Made by a program: the position numbers and the translations under genes. DNA of 64,000 nt from Trichobilharzia szidati (Eukaryota; Platyhelminthes; Trematoda; Strigeidida; Schistosomatidae): NCBI GenBank assembly GCA_944472155.2, contig OX235272.1:9036354-9100353 (forward strand), given 5' to 3'. Each line of letters begins with the position of its first letter. Position 1 is the stretch's first letter. The notes beneath the pieces are model-generated. The model made no database searches. It saw only the letters and a program-made list of their open reading frames with translations, and was not told the DNA's origin. Shown here piece by piece: positions 21,976 to 32,042 of this stretch.

Positions 21976-23219
21976 GTAACCGTAAATATGTTTGTTAAAT
22001 TTAAATCGCATAACTAAACTTATGAAGAAATTAAATAGAGGGAATATTTCAGGGTTATTTTCATTAGAAAACAAATCCACTCGAGACACAAAAACACAAA
22101 AAAAGAAAAGAAAAACAACAGCAAACATTTATGAAAGATAAAAAGAAAATCAGATAAGATTCGACATGAGATGGGGAAAAAACTGCCTTACATCTGTGAC
22201 TCATATATATACGTATATATGTATGTATAGATATTTCTCCACAAAGGAATAGGTGCTGGAATGGAAATTGATCGTTCTCCAAATGACTTTTGACTGTCTT
22301 AAACTCTGTTATATGTCGTACACATGTCCAGACACACACACAAACAATCGCACATACAGGTACACTGACGAAATCTTAGAAATGGAGAAGAAGACAGAAA
22401 AGGGGGGAAAAGGGGAAAAGGAATATTATGGCCGGGGATGGGGGGTGGAATCATGTTTATATTATCGTCTTCAATTCTCTCCTCTTCAACCATTTATTCC
22501 CTTTATCATTTCATCTGCATTCTCCTCTTCTGTTCGCCTCCCCCCTCCCCGCTCTCACTGGAAATCTTTTTATAAATCGAGAACTTTTTGACAATTTTGA
22601 TGGATTACTGTTGTTGCTGTTTACATTTATATATTTAGTTAGTTGGTTTGTTTGTTTGTGTGTATTTTTGACTTTTGGTATAGAATGCTGTTGTGTTTTC
22701 CTCTAGTTTGATTCCATCTCTACTAGTCTCTCTATTTCTCTCTCTCCCTCTCTTTTTGGCTGTCTGTCTTTGGGGAATTTAAATCTGAGTGGACTTGAGA
22801 ATAGTTTGTCCTCCAGTTGCAGATGACCAGCTTACTCTCTCAATGTCTCTCTCCCCTTCCCTCCCACTTTCTCTCTCTCTTGCGTATAATTCTATCCCTT
22901 CTTCGATTAATGTTCTAAGACTTTTAAAAGCTAAACAGGTGCTCTTTATACAGTAAAGAATTTTGTTAAAAACAGTCACAAGAAACATCATCATCATAGA
23001 AAAAGAAAAGGAAATTAAACAGAAATTGACATTTTGTTTAGATAAAAAGCAGATAGAGAGAGAGGGAGGGAGTAGATGATAACAAATGGTTTCGTTAGGA
23101 ATCGATCCCTATAGGTGGAAGGAAAGCGGGGGGTGGTTGGCTATGCCAGTGTAATTCTGCTAAGAGTCTCAAATAATGAAGGGGGAAACAGCTGGCCAGC
23201 CTTTTCTGACTGGTTATCA
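21976..23219. other. No gene; low-complexity T/C- and A/G-rich DNA
   Basis: Long stretches of CT/GA bias (22730-22890), TA and TG tracts. The ORFs are compositional (poly-Phe/Leu/Ser) and appear on both strands. Nothing resembles a known gene. Confidence 0.45.
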
Positions 23220-23224
23220 ATGGT

Positions 23225-23690
23225 AATCCTCTAACACAGATGTATCAGCTCATAATTAGGCTTGAAACCAATTCAACCAACACATGGAAATTAGTTAGAG
23301 AACCACTGGAAAACAACAACGGAGTACTGGACAGCTGTTTCGTCCCAGTTCGCGACTCTTCATTAGTACTCACCCATTGGCGTTCAAACCCAGGACCTTC
23401 TTGTTACATGGCGAGGTAGCTCGTAGGCCATTAAGCCACTAGGACCCGATCAAATGGCTAGCCCATGAATTCTAACTTATGCTTAATGGTCTATGAGCTC
23501 GCCTTGTAACCAGAAGGTCCTGGATTCGAACCCTGGCGGTGAGTACGTACTGTGAAGAGTCCCAAACTAGGCTGACGAAACAGCTATCCAGCACTCCCAG
23601 ATTTTTTTCCAATGGTACTCTAACTGTTATCAGCTCATGATGAAATCTTCCAACCAATCAGACTAAACCCCTACAAAAAACCATGTTCAC
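23225..23690. repeat. Head-to-head pair of SINE-alpha copies, short spacer
   Basis: A minus-strand SINE (23225-23452; hammerhead-like block near 23320-23370, box B GGTTTGAACGCC) faces a plus-strand SINE (23486-23690; GTCTATGAGCTCGCC, box B GGATTCGAACCC, GTACTG-TGAAGA-GTCCC, GACGAAACAGC). The spacer is only about 30 bp (near 23453-23485). The plus-strand core is 6 nt, where 7 are needed. Confidence 0.8.
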
Positions 23691-24560
23691 TATGGAACAT
23701 GAAAGTGACGGGAAGTTCCACTTCCTCGACATCGCCATGGAACGCCTGGAAGACGGTAGTCTTCAAAAGTCAATTTATCGAAAGTCCACATGGAAAGGAC
23801 AATACTAACATTTTAATAGCTTTTGTCCAAATAGCTATAAACGAGCACTGGTCAAGACTCTGTACTATAGAGCGAGAAGAATATGCTCTACAGAGAAATT
23901 AGAGGAAGAATTTGAGTTTCTTGAAAAGACACTGAAGAGCAATGGGTACCCTCAAAAATGCATCAACAAGTATGGAAGATCTGAAGTCGCAAATGAAAAA
24001 CAAATCACAATAAGAAAAAAGCCAATCTACTTTGAGCTTGATTATAAAGGCGAAAACATAGCAGCGATGATCAATAGAAGGCTGAGCACATCACTAGCCA
24101 TAGCCTATCCTGCAGCTAAGCTCATTCCCGTCTTTCGAACAACTTGCTCTTTGGCGCAATCAAAAATCGATAGATATCCTTCTCATGTTAACTCCAACTG
24201 TATATACAAACTTGCATGTATCTGTGGGAGCAGTTACATTGGAAGGAGAGAAAGAAGGGCATATCTACGATTTTCTGAACATGTATCAAAAAGCTTATGT
24301 CTAAAGGGAACAAATGCTTTAAACAGTGAGTGCCATCGCCAGGCATCTCCTTGACACGGGTCATGAGGTGGACGTCGAAAAGTCGTTAAAAATTATCAAT
24401 AAGCAAAAGAGCTCAATTCTCCGTAAGTTTGCTGAAGCCATTTCCATGAAGCGCCTAAAACCTGATTTGTGCGTTCAGAAAGATGCGGTTATCAGTCTTT
24501 CTCTGCCATCCTGGTAACTGGATATTTTTCATCTGAATGCGAGATACTAAAAAGTTTTCA
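23691..24560 (+). pseudogene. Penelope-like element: RT end and GIY-YIG
   Basis: Plus strand: FTMEHESDGKFHFLDIAMER (RT, near 23685-23740), SIYRKSTWKGQY (23770-23810), a LEEEFEFLEKTLKSNGYPQ region (23900-23950), NSNCIYKLACICGSSYIGRRE (GIY-YIG, near 24190-24255), FSEHVSKSLCLKGTNALNS (24270-24330), then a C-terminal IISKQKSSILRKFAEA-type stretch. A frameshift lies near 24327. Not active as it stands. Confidence 0.85.
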
Positions 24561-24830
24561 TTGTGTATGATTATTATTGTTCGGAATTGTGTTTAATATT
24601 GCACATATATATATATTATTAGTGTATGCATATACTGATCGATTGATTTTTGTTTAAAATGAACTCCGTGCAAGTATGTTAAAATTGTTTTTGCTGATAT
24701 ATTTAATAATGACTGTGGCGTGTAAGCAGCTGATGAGAAGGTGATGAAATAAAATATTCTGCTAAAACTGTAGTTGTTGCTTTGTTCAAATTCATTAAGG
24801 GGAATAAATGTATGAAAAACCAATACATGA
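24561..24830 (+). repeat. PLE pseudo-LTR following the nuclease
   Basis: It continues directly from the nuclease fragment and holds a hammerhead. The 46.32-46.62 kb copy is closely similar through ATATATATATTATTAGTGTA and TGCAAGTATGTTAAAATTG. Confidence 0.7.
24726..24762 (+). ncRNA. Hammerhead ribozyme motif (PLE type), canonical core
   Basis: Stem I GCAG (24726-24729) with CTGC (24759-24762); core CTGATGA (24730-24736); GAAA (24746-24749); stem III AUA with UAU around a three-A loop; H17 is T. Stem II is a single G-U. It is only 37 nt, so it is a minimal motif whose activity is uncertain. Confidence 0.6.
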
Positions 24831-24864
24831 AAATTAATTTAGTACTCACTACTGGTGACTGACT

Positions 24865-25215
24865 GATTACAGAACGAAGTTGCTTGAAGTTCTAGTGAGA
24901 AGTTATGATCAGCAGAGTCCACCAGATGGAGTGTGAGGACAAATACTCACCTAAAACATTGGCTGATAATGATGCTATATGCATCGCGAACTGGTAGAAG
25001 TTGAAAGGAGATGGGTTGGCAGCTGGATTCTGTCCCTGTCGCTGAATGGTCCTCAAAGGATGCACCTTGCAACCTGAAGGTCACAGGTTCGATCCCTTAT
25101 GGTGGAGTTATGGGACCGTATCGATGAAGAGTCTCAAAGAAAAAGAATGAAACAGTTGTCCAGTATTCTGTACCAGTTTTCACTGGTTCTCTGAATGATG
25201 TGTCAGTATCAGTAG
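24865..25215 (+). repeat. SINE-alpha with inverted leader
   Basis: 25030-25215 is a plus-strand SINE: TGAATGGTCCTCAAAGG, box B AGGTTCGATCCC, a hammerhead-like relic (TATCG-ATGAAGA-GTCTC, GAAACAGTTGTCCAG), and the GAATGATGTGTCAGTATC tail. The leader (24865-24990) is the same spacer seen at 10.3 and 33.15 kb but in the opposite direction. A short minus-strand SINE fragment follows at about 25250-25330. Confidence 0.6.
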
Positions 25216-25511
25216 TGATCAGTCTTCATATTGATGAAAACGACCATTTAGAGAATCTCAACCATGAAAACCATGGATTACTGGATAGTTGTTTTATTCC
25301 TAATTTTGCGGCTCCTACTGACTCTACTAGGGATTGCAACTAGAAAACAAATTTTCGCATTTTAATACAAATACACTTCGGATCATGAAATGAGTTCGGC
25401 TCCAGCTAAAACATTGAGTCTATGGTTCTTTTTTTATTCCGTATCATCTTGAATGTTTATACTAACCAAGAAAATCGATTAAAATTTGTTATTTGATAAG
25501 AAAAAACAGTA

Positions 25512-25709
25512 CTATTTTATTTCTTATTTTTTATTGCAGCTTGATGCCACACAGTATTTTCAGTACAAGTATGGAATTTTCAGCATGGATATCGGTAGCC
25601 CAAATTTTGCAGGCCGACCACAGATGTCGGGTGTGCGTCTGTGGCAGCGGATCGAACCCCAGACCATGTGCATGGTCGGCGAGAGTCTTAACCACTGTGC
25701 CACCAACGC
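25512..25709 (-). repeat. SINE3 copy
   Basis: The head GCGTTGGTGGCACAGTGG (25692-25709), box B GGGGTTCGATCC, the GTCGGCCTGCAAAATTTGGG body, and an A-rich 3' end at about 25512-25540. Same family as at 16.1 kb. Confidence 0.85.
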
Positions 25710-25726
25710 TGGCTGCATGCCGAAAT

Positions 25727-26039
25727 TGTAGACAACAATTCACTTCACTGTTCCCTTCCTGAATCAAGGTCATGAGAATAAACAATAACAGAGCTTAACC
25801 TTGAGAAAATCACCAGCCAATCACATCGGAGTTAACGTGTGGAAATATGATTCGCAGATATATGGCTTGATTTTCTGAGAAACGGTTACACAGAGACAAC
25901 AGAATGGTCTTCAGCAAGAAAACAACTAATCAGAAGAGTTTGCTTCTCCGCTGACAATAATGTACATAAAAATTTATAAGTATCCCTTGATTTTCTCAAT
26001 AAACGATCTGTTGCCTGGCCTTTGTCTTCTATCGTTACA
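25727..26039 (+). repeat. LTR-like repeat (TGTA ... TACA)
   Basis: About 313 bp, starting TGTAGACAACAATTCAC and ending TTCTATCGTTACA, with a polyadenylation signal in TCAATAAACGATCTG about 30 bp from the right end. That is the layout of a solo LTR. Two further copies, in the opposite orientation, are at 45.57-45.90 and 46.98-47.33 kb. Similarity between those two extends a little beyond the TGTA end, and I see no matching TSD, so the LTR call is tentative. Confidence 0.5.
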
Positions 26040-26069
26040 GATGAATAAGGAGCAGTAAAGCCCACTGAT

Positions 26070-26302
26070 TTTTTTTTATTCCTTCACGTTCCCAGTGGAA
26101 CATAGGGCTTCAAGCTAGAGGCTTGAAGTTTCGGTAGCAGTGGTGTTTATTTTTACGGGATGGGGTTGCTAGCCTCATACCCAACCTTTCCTCTTCACCA
26201 GCATTATTTCTGGCTTAGCGAGGTAAGGGAGTGCGCCGGCCGGGGATCGAACCCCGGACCATGTGCATGGTTGGCGAGCGTCCTAACCGCTATGCCACCG
26301 AC
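26070..26302 (-). repeat. SINE2 copy with target-site duplication
   Basis: tRNA-like head on the minus strand (GCGTCGGTGGCATAGCGG..., box B GGGGTTCGATCCCC), where GCGTCGG and CCGGCGC could pair as an acceptor stem. The body has CTAGCTTGAAG-type palindromic sequence (CTTCAAGCCTCTAGCTTGAAG) and a T-run on the plus strand. A 10-bp repeat GCCCACTGAT flanks it at 26060-26069 and 26303-26312. Confidence 0.85.
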
Positions 26303-26394
26303 GCCCACTGATACTGATCAAATAATTCTCCCTGTATTAGTCACCACAAACTGTAGATCTCGTGACTATTTCTTTCGATTTTATTTGTCAAATG

Positions 26395-26590
26395 ACCCAA
26401 TGGCTGTATGGTCAACGGGCCCCCCTCGTAACGTGCATCTCATAGATTCGATCCCTCTAGGTGAGGTGACGGACGCGTACAATTGAAGAGTTATGAACTC
26501 ACTCGTCGTTCTGCAGATGATGTCTCAGCATGTGACATAACTTGATACAATTTATGATTCATAATTTCACTGAAATCGGTTCAATGTAAC
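26395..26590 (+). repeat. SINE-alpha-like copy, variant head
   Basis: CCAATGGCTGTATGGTCAAC (box A TGGCTGTATGG), box B AGATTCGATCCC, GCGTACAATTGAAGAGTT, then a TGATGTCTCAGCATGTGAC tail. A near relative at 29.79-30.0 kb shares the head TGACCCAA and tail. The hammerhead-like block is heavily worn. Confidence 0.55.
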
Positions 26591-26599
26591 AACCAAGAA

Positions 26600-27005
26600 A
26601 TACAAATAAAAATTTCCGGCACTTGTCAATGAATTTCTGAGGATAACCGTTGCTTTTTTCAAAACCTTTTCAAGAATCAGAAATTCTTCCTTCAATTTCT
26701 TTGCAGCATGAAACAGAGTTTTGACCAGTTCTCATTTATAGCTATTCCGAAAAAAACTAATAAAATGTAGGTATTGTCCATTCCATGTAGGCTTTCGGTA
26801 AATTGATCTCTGAAGACTGCCATCTTCTAGGCGTTGCATGGTAATGTCAAGGAAATGGGACTTTCTATCATTTTCATGTTCCATAGTAAATTTAGTATTT
26901 GTATGTACGTCACTGAATAATCCCAGTAGGTAGGAAGATTGACTTTCATTCTTGCAAACTACAAATGTGTCATCGACATATCGACAATAAGAAGTTAACT
27001 TTAAC
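26600..27005 (-). pseudogene. Penelope-like element RT segment, inverted
   Basis: On the minus strand: LTSYCRYVDDTFVVCKN (RT catalytic motif YVDDTF, near 26950-27000), TKFTMEHENDRKSHFLDITM (26840-26895), SIYRKPTWNGQYLHF (26765-26810), then a NGYPQKFID-like stretch (near 26630). It is continuous with no stop over about 96 codons. It lies immediately left of a plus-strand GIY-YIG segment from the same PLE family. Confidence 0.85.
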
Positions 27006-27330
27006 TGTGTATACACATTCACATGTATCTGCAGGAGCAGTTACACTGGAGCAACAGAAGGAACGGAACACCTCTGATTTTCTGAACCTATAGCAACTAA
27101 CTGCCTGACACCTCCTTAATACGGGTCATGGAGTAGATAACACCAAATCTTTTAAAATTATCAATAGACAAAATGGTTCAATTCTCCTCAGGCTTATCAA
27201 AGCAGTCACTTTCAAACTTCTGAAACCCAATGTATGTGTGTTTATATAGAAGCAGCTATCATTCTTTCTTTGCCCTGATAACTGGATATCTTTACTCGGT
27301 GACTACGTACTCTTTGTCTTTAACCTCTCC
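27006..27330 (+). pseudogene. Penelope-like element GIY-YIG segment
   Basis: Starts LTVYTFTCICRSSYTGATEG-like (the YIG triad is worn to YTG), then nuclease C-terminal sequence with KIINRQNGSILLRLIKA. Same family as at 24.2 and 14.9 kb. Frameshifted near 27070-27110. Confidence 0.75.
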
Positions 27331-27954
27331 GTCAGTTTACATGATGTAACTTTGCTTGTCTCTTGTATCTTTGATTTGAGTTGAACTCAGTACATTGTTA
27401 CCTAATTTATTAGTTACTCATCATCTTGCTCACCTCTTGTCCTTATTACGTAACTCCTTTACCACTACGTGCGAACATTTATTGGATCGTGGAAAACACC
27501 CATAAGGACATTAGAAAGAAGAGAACATGAAGTTTGGCAACACAGATATCTTTTCGGTGATTTCATTTCCAAAAGTAGCTGTACGGTCGCATTTAAATAC
27601 GTAATTTTACATAGATACAACTTCTACTTGATTCCACACAATTACGAAGGGGAATAAAAGGTGACAATTATTTTCAACTAGATATGGTTTACGAGAGGCT
27701 TAGAATCAAAATTGCACAGGATTAGAACGGATATCAAGTGTGTAAAAATGAGCATGGAAACAAAATTGAAATAATAATTTTAACCTGAAATGGAAGTTAG
27801 GAGGTGTGAATATGGATTACAAGAGCCTTAGAAACACAAAAATTTCACAGGATTAGGATATAATTGTAAAATAGTTAATTCTTAAACGAATTACAAATGT
27901 GAACAGGAAAAGCATGGAAACAACCTTATAATAAGTGTTCTTATAACTGAAAAA
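27331..27954. other. No gene recognised
   Basis: AT-rich. The ORF at 27469-27657 (plus) has no motif I can place. Two related blocks (ACGAGAGGCTTAGAAT... near 27690 and ACAAGAGCCTTAGAAA... near 27820) look like a diverged ~130-bp duplication. Confidence 0.4.
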
Positions 27955-28460
27955 AATGGAGTGAATCGAATGAAGACGGAGGGAGTAAGAATCGCACACA
28001 CAACGAACGAAAAAAGATCAAAAGAGAGCGAGCTAGGACCATGGTAATTGTAGAGGTTGGACTAATTTCTTTTGAACACACAGCTCCGGCTTCTCGATGC
28101 ATATTGCGAGGGCTTCTGCAGTACAGAGAAGTCAGAAACACACTGCTTTTGGTAGGTTTATGTTGAATTTGTAAATTACTTTGAAAGAATCAGTTGAGAT
28201 GTTGTGGGAGGTGTTGATCAGATGTTCAATGATGGCACTTCTGATTGAACCGGTGCCTCCTCTTTGCAGCTACGCTGGGTAATGTTCTCTAACACGTTTT
28301 GAAAGGACGCGCATACAACAACCTATGTACCTAGCTCCACACGAGCAGGTGAACTGGTATATGCACATTGAATTGGTCATATGCGAGAGTTTGTCCTTAG
28401 CGTTGTTTCAAAGTACTGGACGGCTAGTGTTACTGCAGTTCTTTCAACTTAGACTCTCTG
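27955..28460 (-). pseudogene. Penelope-like element GIY-YIG fragment
   Basis: Minus strand: MCIYQFTCSCGARYIGC (GIY-YIG core, near 28310-28365), RVLSKRVREHYP (28270-28310), GTGSIRSAIIEHLINTSHN (28200-28260), then ICIEKPELCVQK-like C-terminal coding in another frame. Stops break it. It is a third PLE nuclease subfamily, close to the one at 30.4 kb. Confidence 0.75.
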
Positions 28461-28752
28461 GGTATAAAGTTACTAAACAAGTTTTCAGTGTGATGAACTT
28501 TGACCTTCTTGAGTTGCTATGTAGACGTAAAAACTAACACTGTTTATTAAAGTTTTCTGTTTTCTGTCTTCTCTCACTCCCCAACCTTTTTTATAGTTTG
28601 ATAGTATATAAATTGATGGTAACTTAAACTAAAAATTGTAATACTTATATTCCTCACACGTTCATCTTATAATGTTTTGTCTATTGCCTTTCAAACATTG
28701 AAGTATGCTATTGTCATTATTTATAACCATTGTAATTTCAGGTAGTTTGCAG

Positions 28753-28802
28753 GTAGCTGACGAGAACCCGTGAAATAGAATGACGACATCATTGTATACT
28801 GC
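28753..28802 (+). ncRNA. Hammerhead ribozyme motif, best-preserved in the window
   Basis: Stem I GTAG (28753-28756) with CTGC (28799-28802), one G-U; core CTGACGA (28757-28763, all required bases present); stem II GAACCCGT is weak (G-U); GAAA at 28772-28775; stem III (28775-28783 with 28789-28797) pairs in eight of nine positions around loop CGACA; cleavage-site nucleotide A at 28798. The core bases C3, U4, G5, A6, G8, A9, G12, A13 and A14 all fit. Confidence 0.7.
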
Positions 28803-28960
28803 AAATCTGGCCTTTCTTTCGCTATCGAAACTATGTAAGTGTAATTTCTCAGATCTGTTCATTAATTTTGGAGCCTTCTGTCACCTGATATCATGTCACC
28901 ACATTTGCAAGTATGTTGAAATCGTTCTGTACACAAACTTAATAATTTCTTTAGGCTATA

Positions 28961-29015
28961 CGCACCTAATGAGAAGGCAACAAAATAAACAATGATGGTA
29001 CCAGTTTATTCTGTA
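28961..29015 (+). ncRNA. Degenerate PLE hammerhead
   Basis: CTAATGA (28966-28972) replaces CTGATGA, and GAAGGCAACAAAAT replaces the GAAA region. The AATGATGGTACCA loop is intact. Predicted inactive. Confidence 0.55.
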
Positions 29016-29222
29016 CAAACGCCTGTTATTCTTGTTTAAATTCGAATTCATAAAGGGGAATTAGTGTAAAAAATGAATTGTTTCCATGCAATTTTTGTTC
29101 AACAGAACTTCAAGAAGGCCACCGCCACACACATTTCATACAGTGTATACCAGTAACACTAGAAAATAATTGATTTTCACCTGTTAGTTTAAAACGATTT
29201 CGTTGGCACTAGGTTGCACTAC

Positions 29223-29452
29223 ATGCGTTGGTGGCATAGCGGTTAGAACACTCGCCGACTATGCACATGGTCCGGGATTTGATGCCCGGCCGACGCACTC
29301 CTTTACCTCGCTAAGCCAGAAATAATGCTGGTGAAGAGGGAAGGTTGGGCATGAGGCTAGCAACCCCATCCTGTAAAATAAACACTGCTACAGAAACTTC
29401 AAGCCACTAGCTTGAAGCTCTATGTTCCACTGGGGAGCGTGAAGGAAAAAAA
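29223..29452 (+). repeat. SINE2 copy with target-site duplication
   Basis: tRNA-like head (ATGCGTTGGTGGCATAGCGG; box B worn to CGGGATTTGATGCCC), the TTACCTCGCTAAGCCAGAAA and AACCCCATCC body, and an A-run tail. An 11-bp repeat GGTTGCACTAC flanks it at 29212-29222 and 29453-29463. Clean retroposition footprint. Confidence 0.9.
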
Positions 29453-29464
29453 GGTTGCACTACG

Positions 29465-30005
29465 AACTGACATGATTAAGAGAACCACCGTTGAAAACCA
29501 GTGGGCGTTGGACAGTTGTTTCGTCACAGCCTGAGATTCATCAACCGAACGTACCCATGACTGGTGATGATTGGCGATCATATTTGAAATCAATACGATC
29601 CTTGCAAACCAACACTTGCAAATGAATCCAAAGCTTGTTAGTTAAAGACTACAAGACGATGTTGGCTCGAGTCCCAATGAGAAGTCGTGACCAGTGCGGT
29701 TCACCAAGTAGTCGGCTGTGAGGGCAAATACTCATCAGTGATATTGGCTGGCATGTATATCGCAGGTTGGCTAAGATTCGAATTCCAAATGACCCAACAG
29801 TTGTATGGTCAATGGGCTCCCCTTGTAACGTGAATTCCCTGGATTTCACCCATCTAGATAAGGTGATGGATGCGTACAATTGATGAGTTTCGAACTGGAG
29901 GGAAACGACTATTCAGTACCTCCTGATGGTTCTCTAAATGATGTATCAATTTGTGACAAAAATTGAAACAATTTAATAATTCATAATTTCATGTAGATAA
30001 TTCCT
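29465..30005. repeat. Head-to-head pair of SINE-alpha-like copies with inverted spacer
   Basis: Minus-strand hammerhead-like part (29465-29565, GGACAGTTGTTTCGTCAC, GAGATTCATCAACC) then the spacer (29660-29780, in minus direction) then a plus-strand SINE (29785-30005: head TGACCCAACAGTTGTATGG; GCGTACAATTGATGAGTTTC, GGGAAACGACTATTCAGTAC; tail). Spacer orientation is opposite to that at 33.15 kb. Confidence 0.65.
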
Positions 30006-30009
30006 GCTA

Positions 30010-30890
30010 AGTAGGCGAGAAGATGGGTCACTTGGGAGAAGCGTGTATAGAAAAAGCACATTCACAGGGTAATACACACACTTCCTTAGTTACGTGCCTT
30101 TTAAATATGAAAGAAATGTTGTTAAATGTCTTACGAGCAGGGCAAGAAAGCTATGTACGGATGACCACTTACACAGGGAATTTGAATATATATTCATGAT
30201 TCCTTGACGGAGATGTGCTATCCGAGTAGTTTCACAAAGAAACATATGAAAACCTGAGACTATGATTGCACGTAAAAAATTCTATTTATTAAGTTACAAT
30301 TCAATGGTGATATGCCAAGTGAGATTTTATTCCAGAGACTTTCCAGGAGTATATGAAGAACGTTTTACGCAGCAAGCCTATGCTTGTCATTTTCTAGCCG
30401 ACGAATGATTGGGACGCAAACGAAGGTTAACGTAGATAGTTTTGCCACATCTCTGTGCATTTATCAATTCAACTGCACCTGCGGTGACAGTTATGTTGGC
30501 ACACTACTACTAGACAGCTTAGCACACGTGTTACTCAACATCTCCCATCATCGTGGTTTGGCAAAGGACAGACAAAAACAATCCGTAGCTCCATTTTGTT
30601 ACATTTACTTGATAGTGGTCATGTAGTGGAGAAAACGAGAGCTTTCAAGGTAATTCGTCGTATGCCACCAAATCTTTCCAATAGACTTCGTACTCGTCTG
30701 CTGCACACAGCTGAGGCGATAGGCATTCGAACTATTAAACCTAAACTATGCATTCAAAAGAAGTTCTTACTGTCATTATCCCTCCTTCGGCCTATTGTAA
30801 GGCCTAACCAACTGATAACTTTTCCACCACCCCTTACTTATATTTTCAACCCCTCTCTTATCATCGCTTAATCTTATCACATGTTCATTA
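30010..30890 (+). pseudogene. Penelope-like element: RT tail and GIY-YIG
   Basis: Plus strand: VPFKYERNVVKCLTSRARKL (30090-30150, after the RT), YQFNCTCGDSYVGT (GIY-YIG, near 30460-30500; YVG replaces YIG), SSILLHLLDSGHV (30590-30625), AIGIRTIKPKLCIQKK (30715-30765). Frameshifts near 30510 and 30600 split it. It resembles the copy at 28 kb. Confidence 0.75.
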
Positions 30891-31039
30891 GAACGTATTT
30901 TTTATTTACTTCCCTTACAATCTAGGATTGCTTAATCGGTTCATTTGTTTTTCTTAGCCTTTATCGACCACTTCTATCTGAACAATTGTTGGTTTAATCA
31001 TGCTGTTTTTCATTATTCGTGTTATCACAGATTGCATGG

Positions 31040-31185
31040 AGGATTCATCATGAGCTGACATCACTTAGAGAACCACTGGAAAACCAAGGAGTACTGGACA
31101 GCTGTTTCGTCCTAGTTTGGGACTATTCATCAGTACGCGCCCACCGGTGGGGTGTTCGAACCCAGGACCTTCTGGTTACAAGGCC
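31040..31185 (-). repeat. SINE-alpha, partial copy
   Basis: The minus strand has box B GGTTCGAACACC, GCGTACTG-ATGAATA-GTCC, a loop, GGACGAAACAGCTGTCCAGT and a short tail. Stem I (GTACTG/CAGTAC), stem II (GTCC/GGAC) and stem III (ACAG/CTGT) are all perfect; the core has A3 for C3 and T8 for G8. The tRNA-like box A is missing. Confidence 0.7.
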
Positions 31186-31429
31186 TCATTGCCTCATTTT
31201 TTCATCCTTATTATTGACAAAATCATTATTATTATTATTATCATCATTACGATTACTTTGACTAATTGCACAATTTATATTCACCATTGTATTATCCTAT
31301 AGACAAAACACCATGATTGGTTTATATTTGAATTTTTATTTGTAAAGTTATGTAGGCACATTGGAGTTAAGCCTGATGAGATCTAATTGAAAACAATATT
31401 GTCCGCTTAAATGTGTTGTTCTCAATTTT

Positions 31430-31789
31430 ATGCGCAATTGACTACACTGAAGACTGGACTGGCTTTTGTTTACCATTCTACCAACAGTTGTGGTCTTTTA
31501 GACGAGCTAGAGTAGAAATGTTAATGTATCTTTCTAGGCACCGTCTGAACCCGTCGGGGTTTTCACAAGATCAAATTTCAGATGGTAGTTGGTTCCAAAG
31601 CGTGCAATATTTGATGGTGAAAACGTTTGCTGAAATGGTTTTTCTGTGGGTAGCCACCTTGAGAAGGTAGTCGTGGTTTCGCAGGTGCTATGATTTAATA
31701 TTTGCCCACCTTATGAATGAGTTACTGTAACAATGTTTCCTAATGACTTTGAAGAGTAGAAATAAGTTGCATTTCACTCTCCTTAACCG
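31430..31789 (-). pseudogene. CR1/jockey-like LINE C-terminal fragment
   Basis: The minus strand encodes YLLKVATHRKTISANVF, then TLWNQLPSEI, matching the classic CR1/jockey post-RT block (F..R..NLWNSLPEEV). It is followed by RRCLERYINISTLARLK, the last residues of such proteins. A stop sits just after PSEI. It is the target of the SINE2 copy at 31790-32031. Confidence 0.65.
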
Positions 31790-32031
31790 TTTTTTTTTGT
31801 TTTTTTCCTTCACGTATCCCAGTGGAACATAGGGCTTCAAGCTAGTGGCTTGAAGTTTCTGTAGCAGTGTTTATTTTACAGGATGGGGTTGCTAGCCTCA
31901 TGCCCAAACTTTTTTCTTCACCATCATTATTTCTGGCTTAGCGAGGTAAAGGAGTGCGTCTTTGGCCGGGGATCGAACCCCGGACCATGTGCATGTTCGA
32001 CGAGCGTTCCAACCGCTATACCACCGACGCA
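31790..32031 (-). repeat. SINE2 copy with target-site duplication
   Basis: tRNA-like head on the minus strand (GCGTCGGTGGTATAGCGG, box B GGGGTTCGATCCCC), body and T-run. An 11-bp repeat CTCCTTAACCG flanks it at 31779-31789 and 32032-32042. Confidence 0.9.
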
Positions 32032-32042
32032 CTCCTTAACCG

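Larger units (their letters stand above)
28640..29060 (+). repeat. Two tandem PLE pseudo-LTR pieces
   Basis: The first part (28640-28870) carries the hammerhead at 28753-28802. The second (28890-29060) matches the 16.6 and 46.5 kb pseudo-LTRs (TTTGCAAGTATGTTGAAAT, then AATGATGGTACCAG and TTTATTCTG) with a mutated core. They come from different PLE subfamilies. Confidence 0.65.

Noticed and set aside
22064..22706. Several overlapping ORFs on both strands
   Set aside because: They are low-complexity frames through CT/GA-rich DNA.
26232..26302. Possible tRNA gene at the SINE2 head
   Set aside because: The acceptor-like ends can pair, but the T stem is poor, and the head is joined to a SINE body with TSD.
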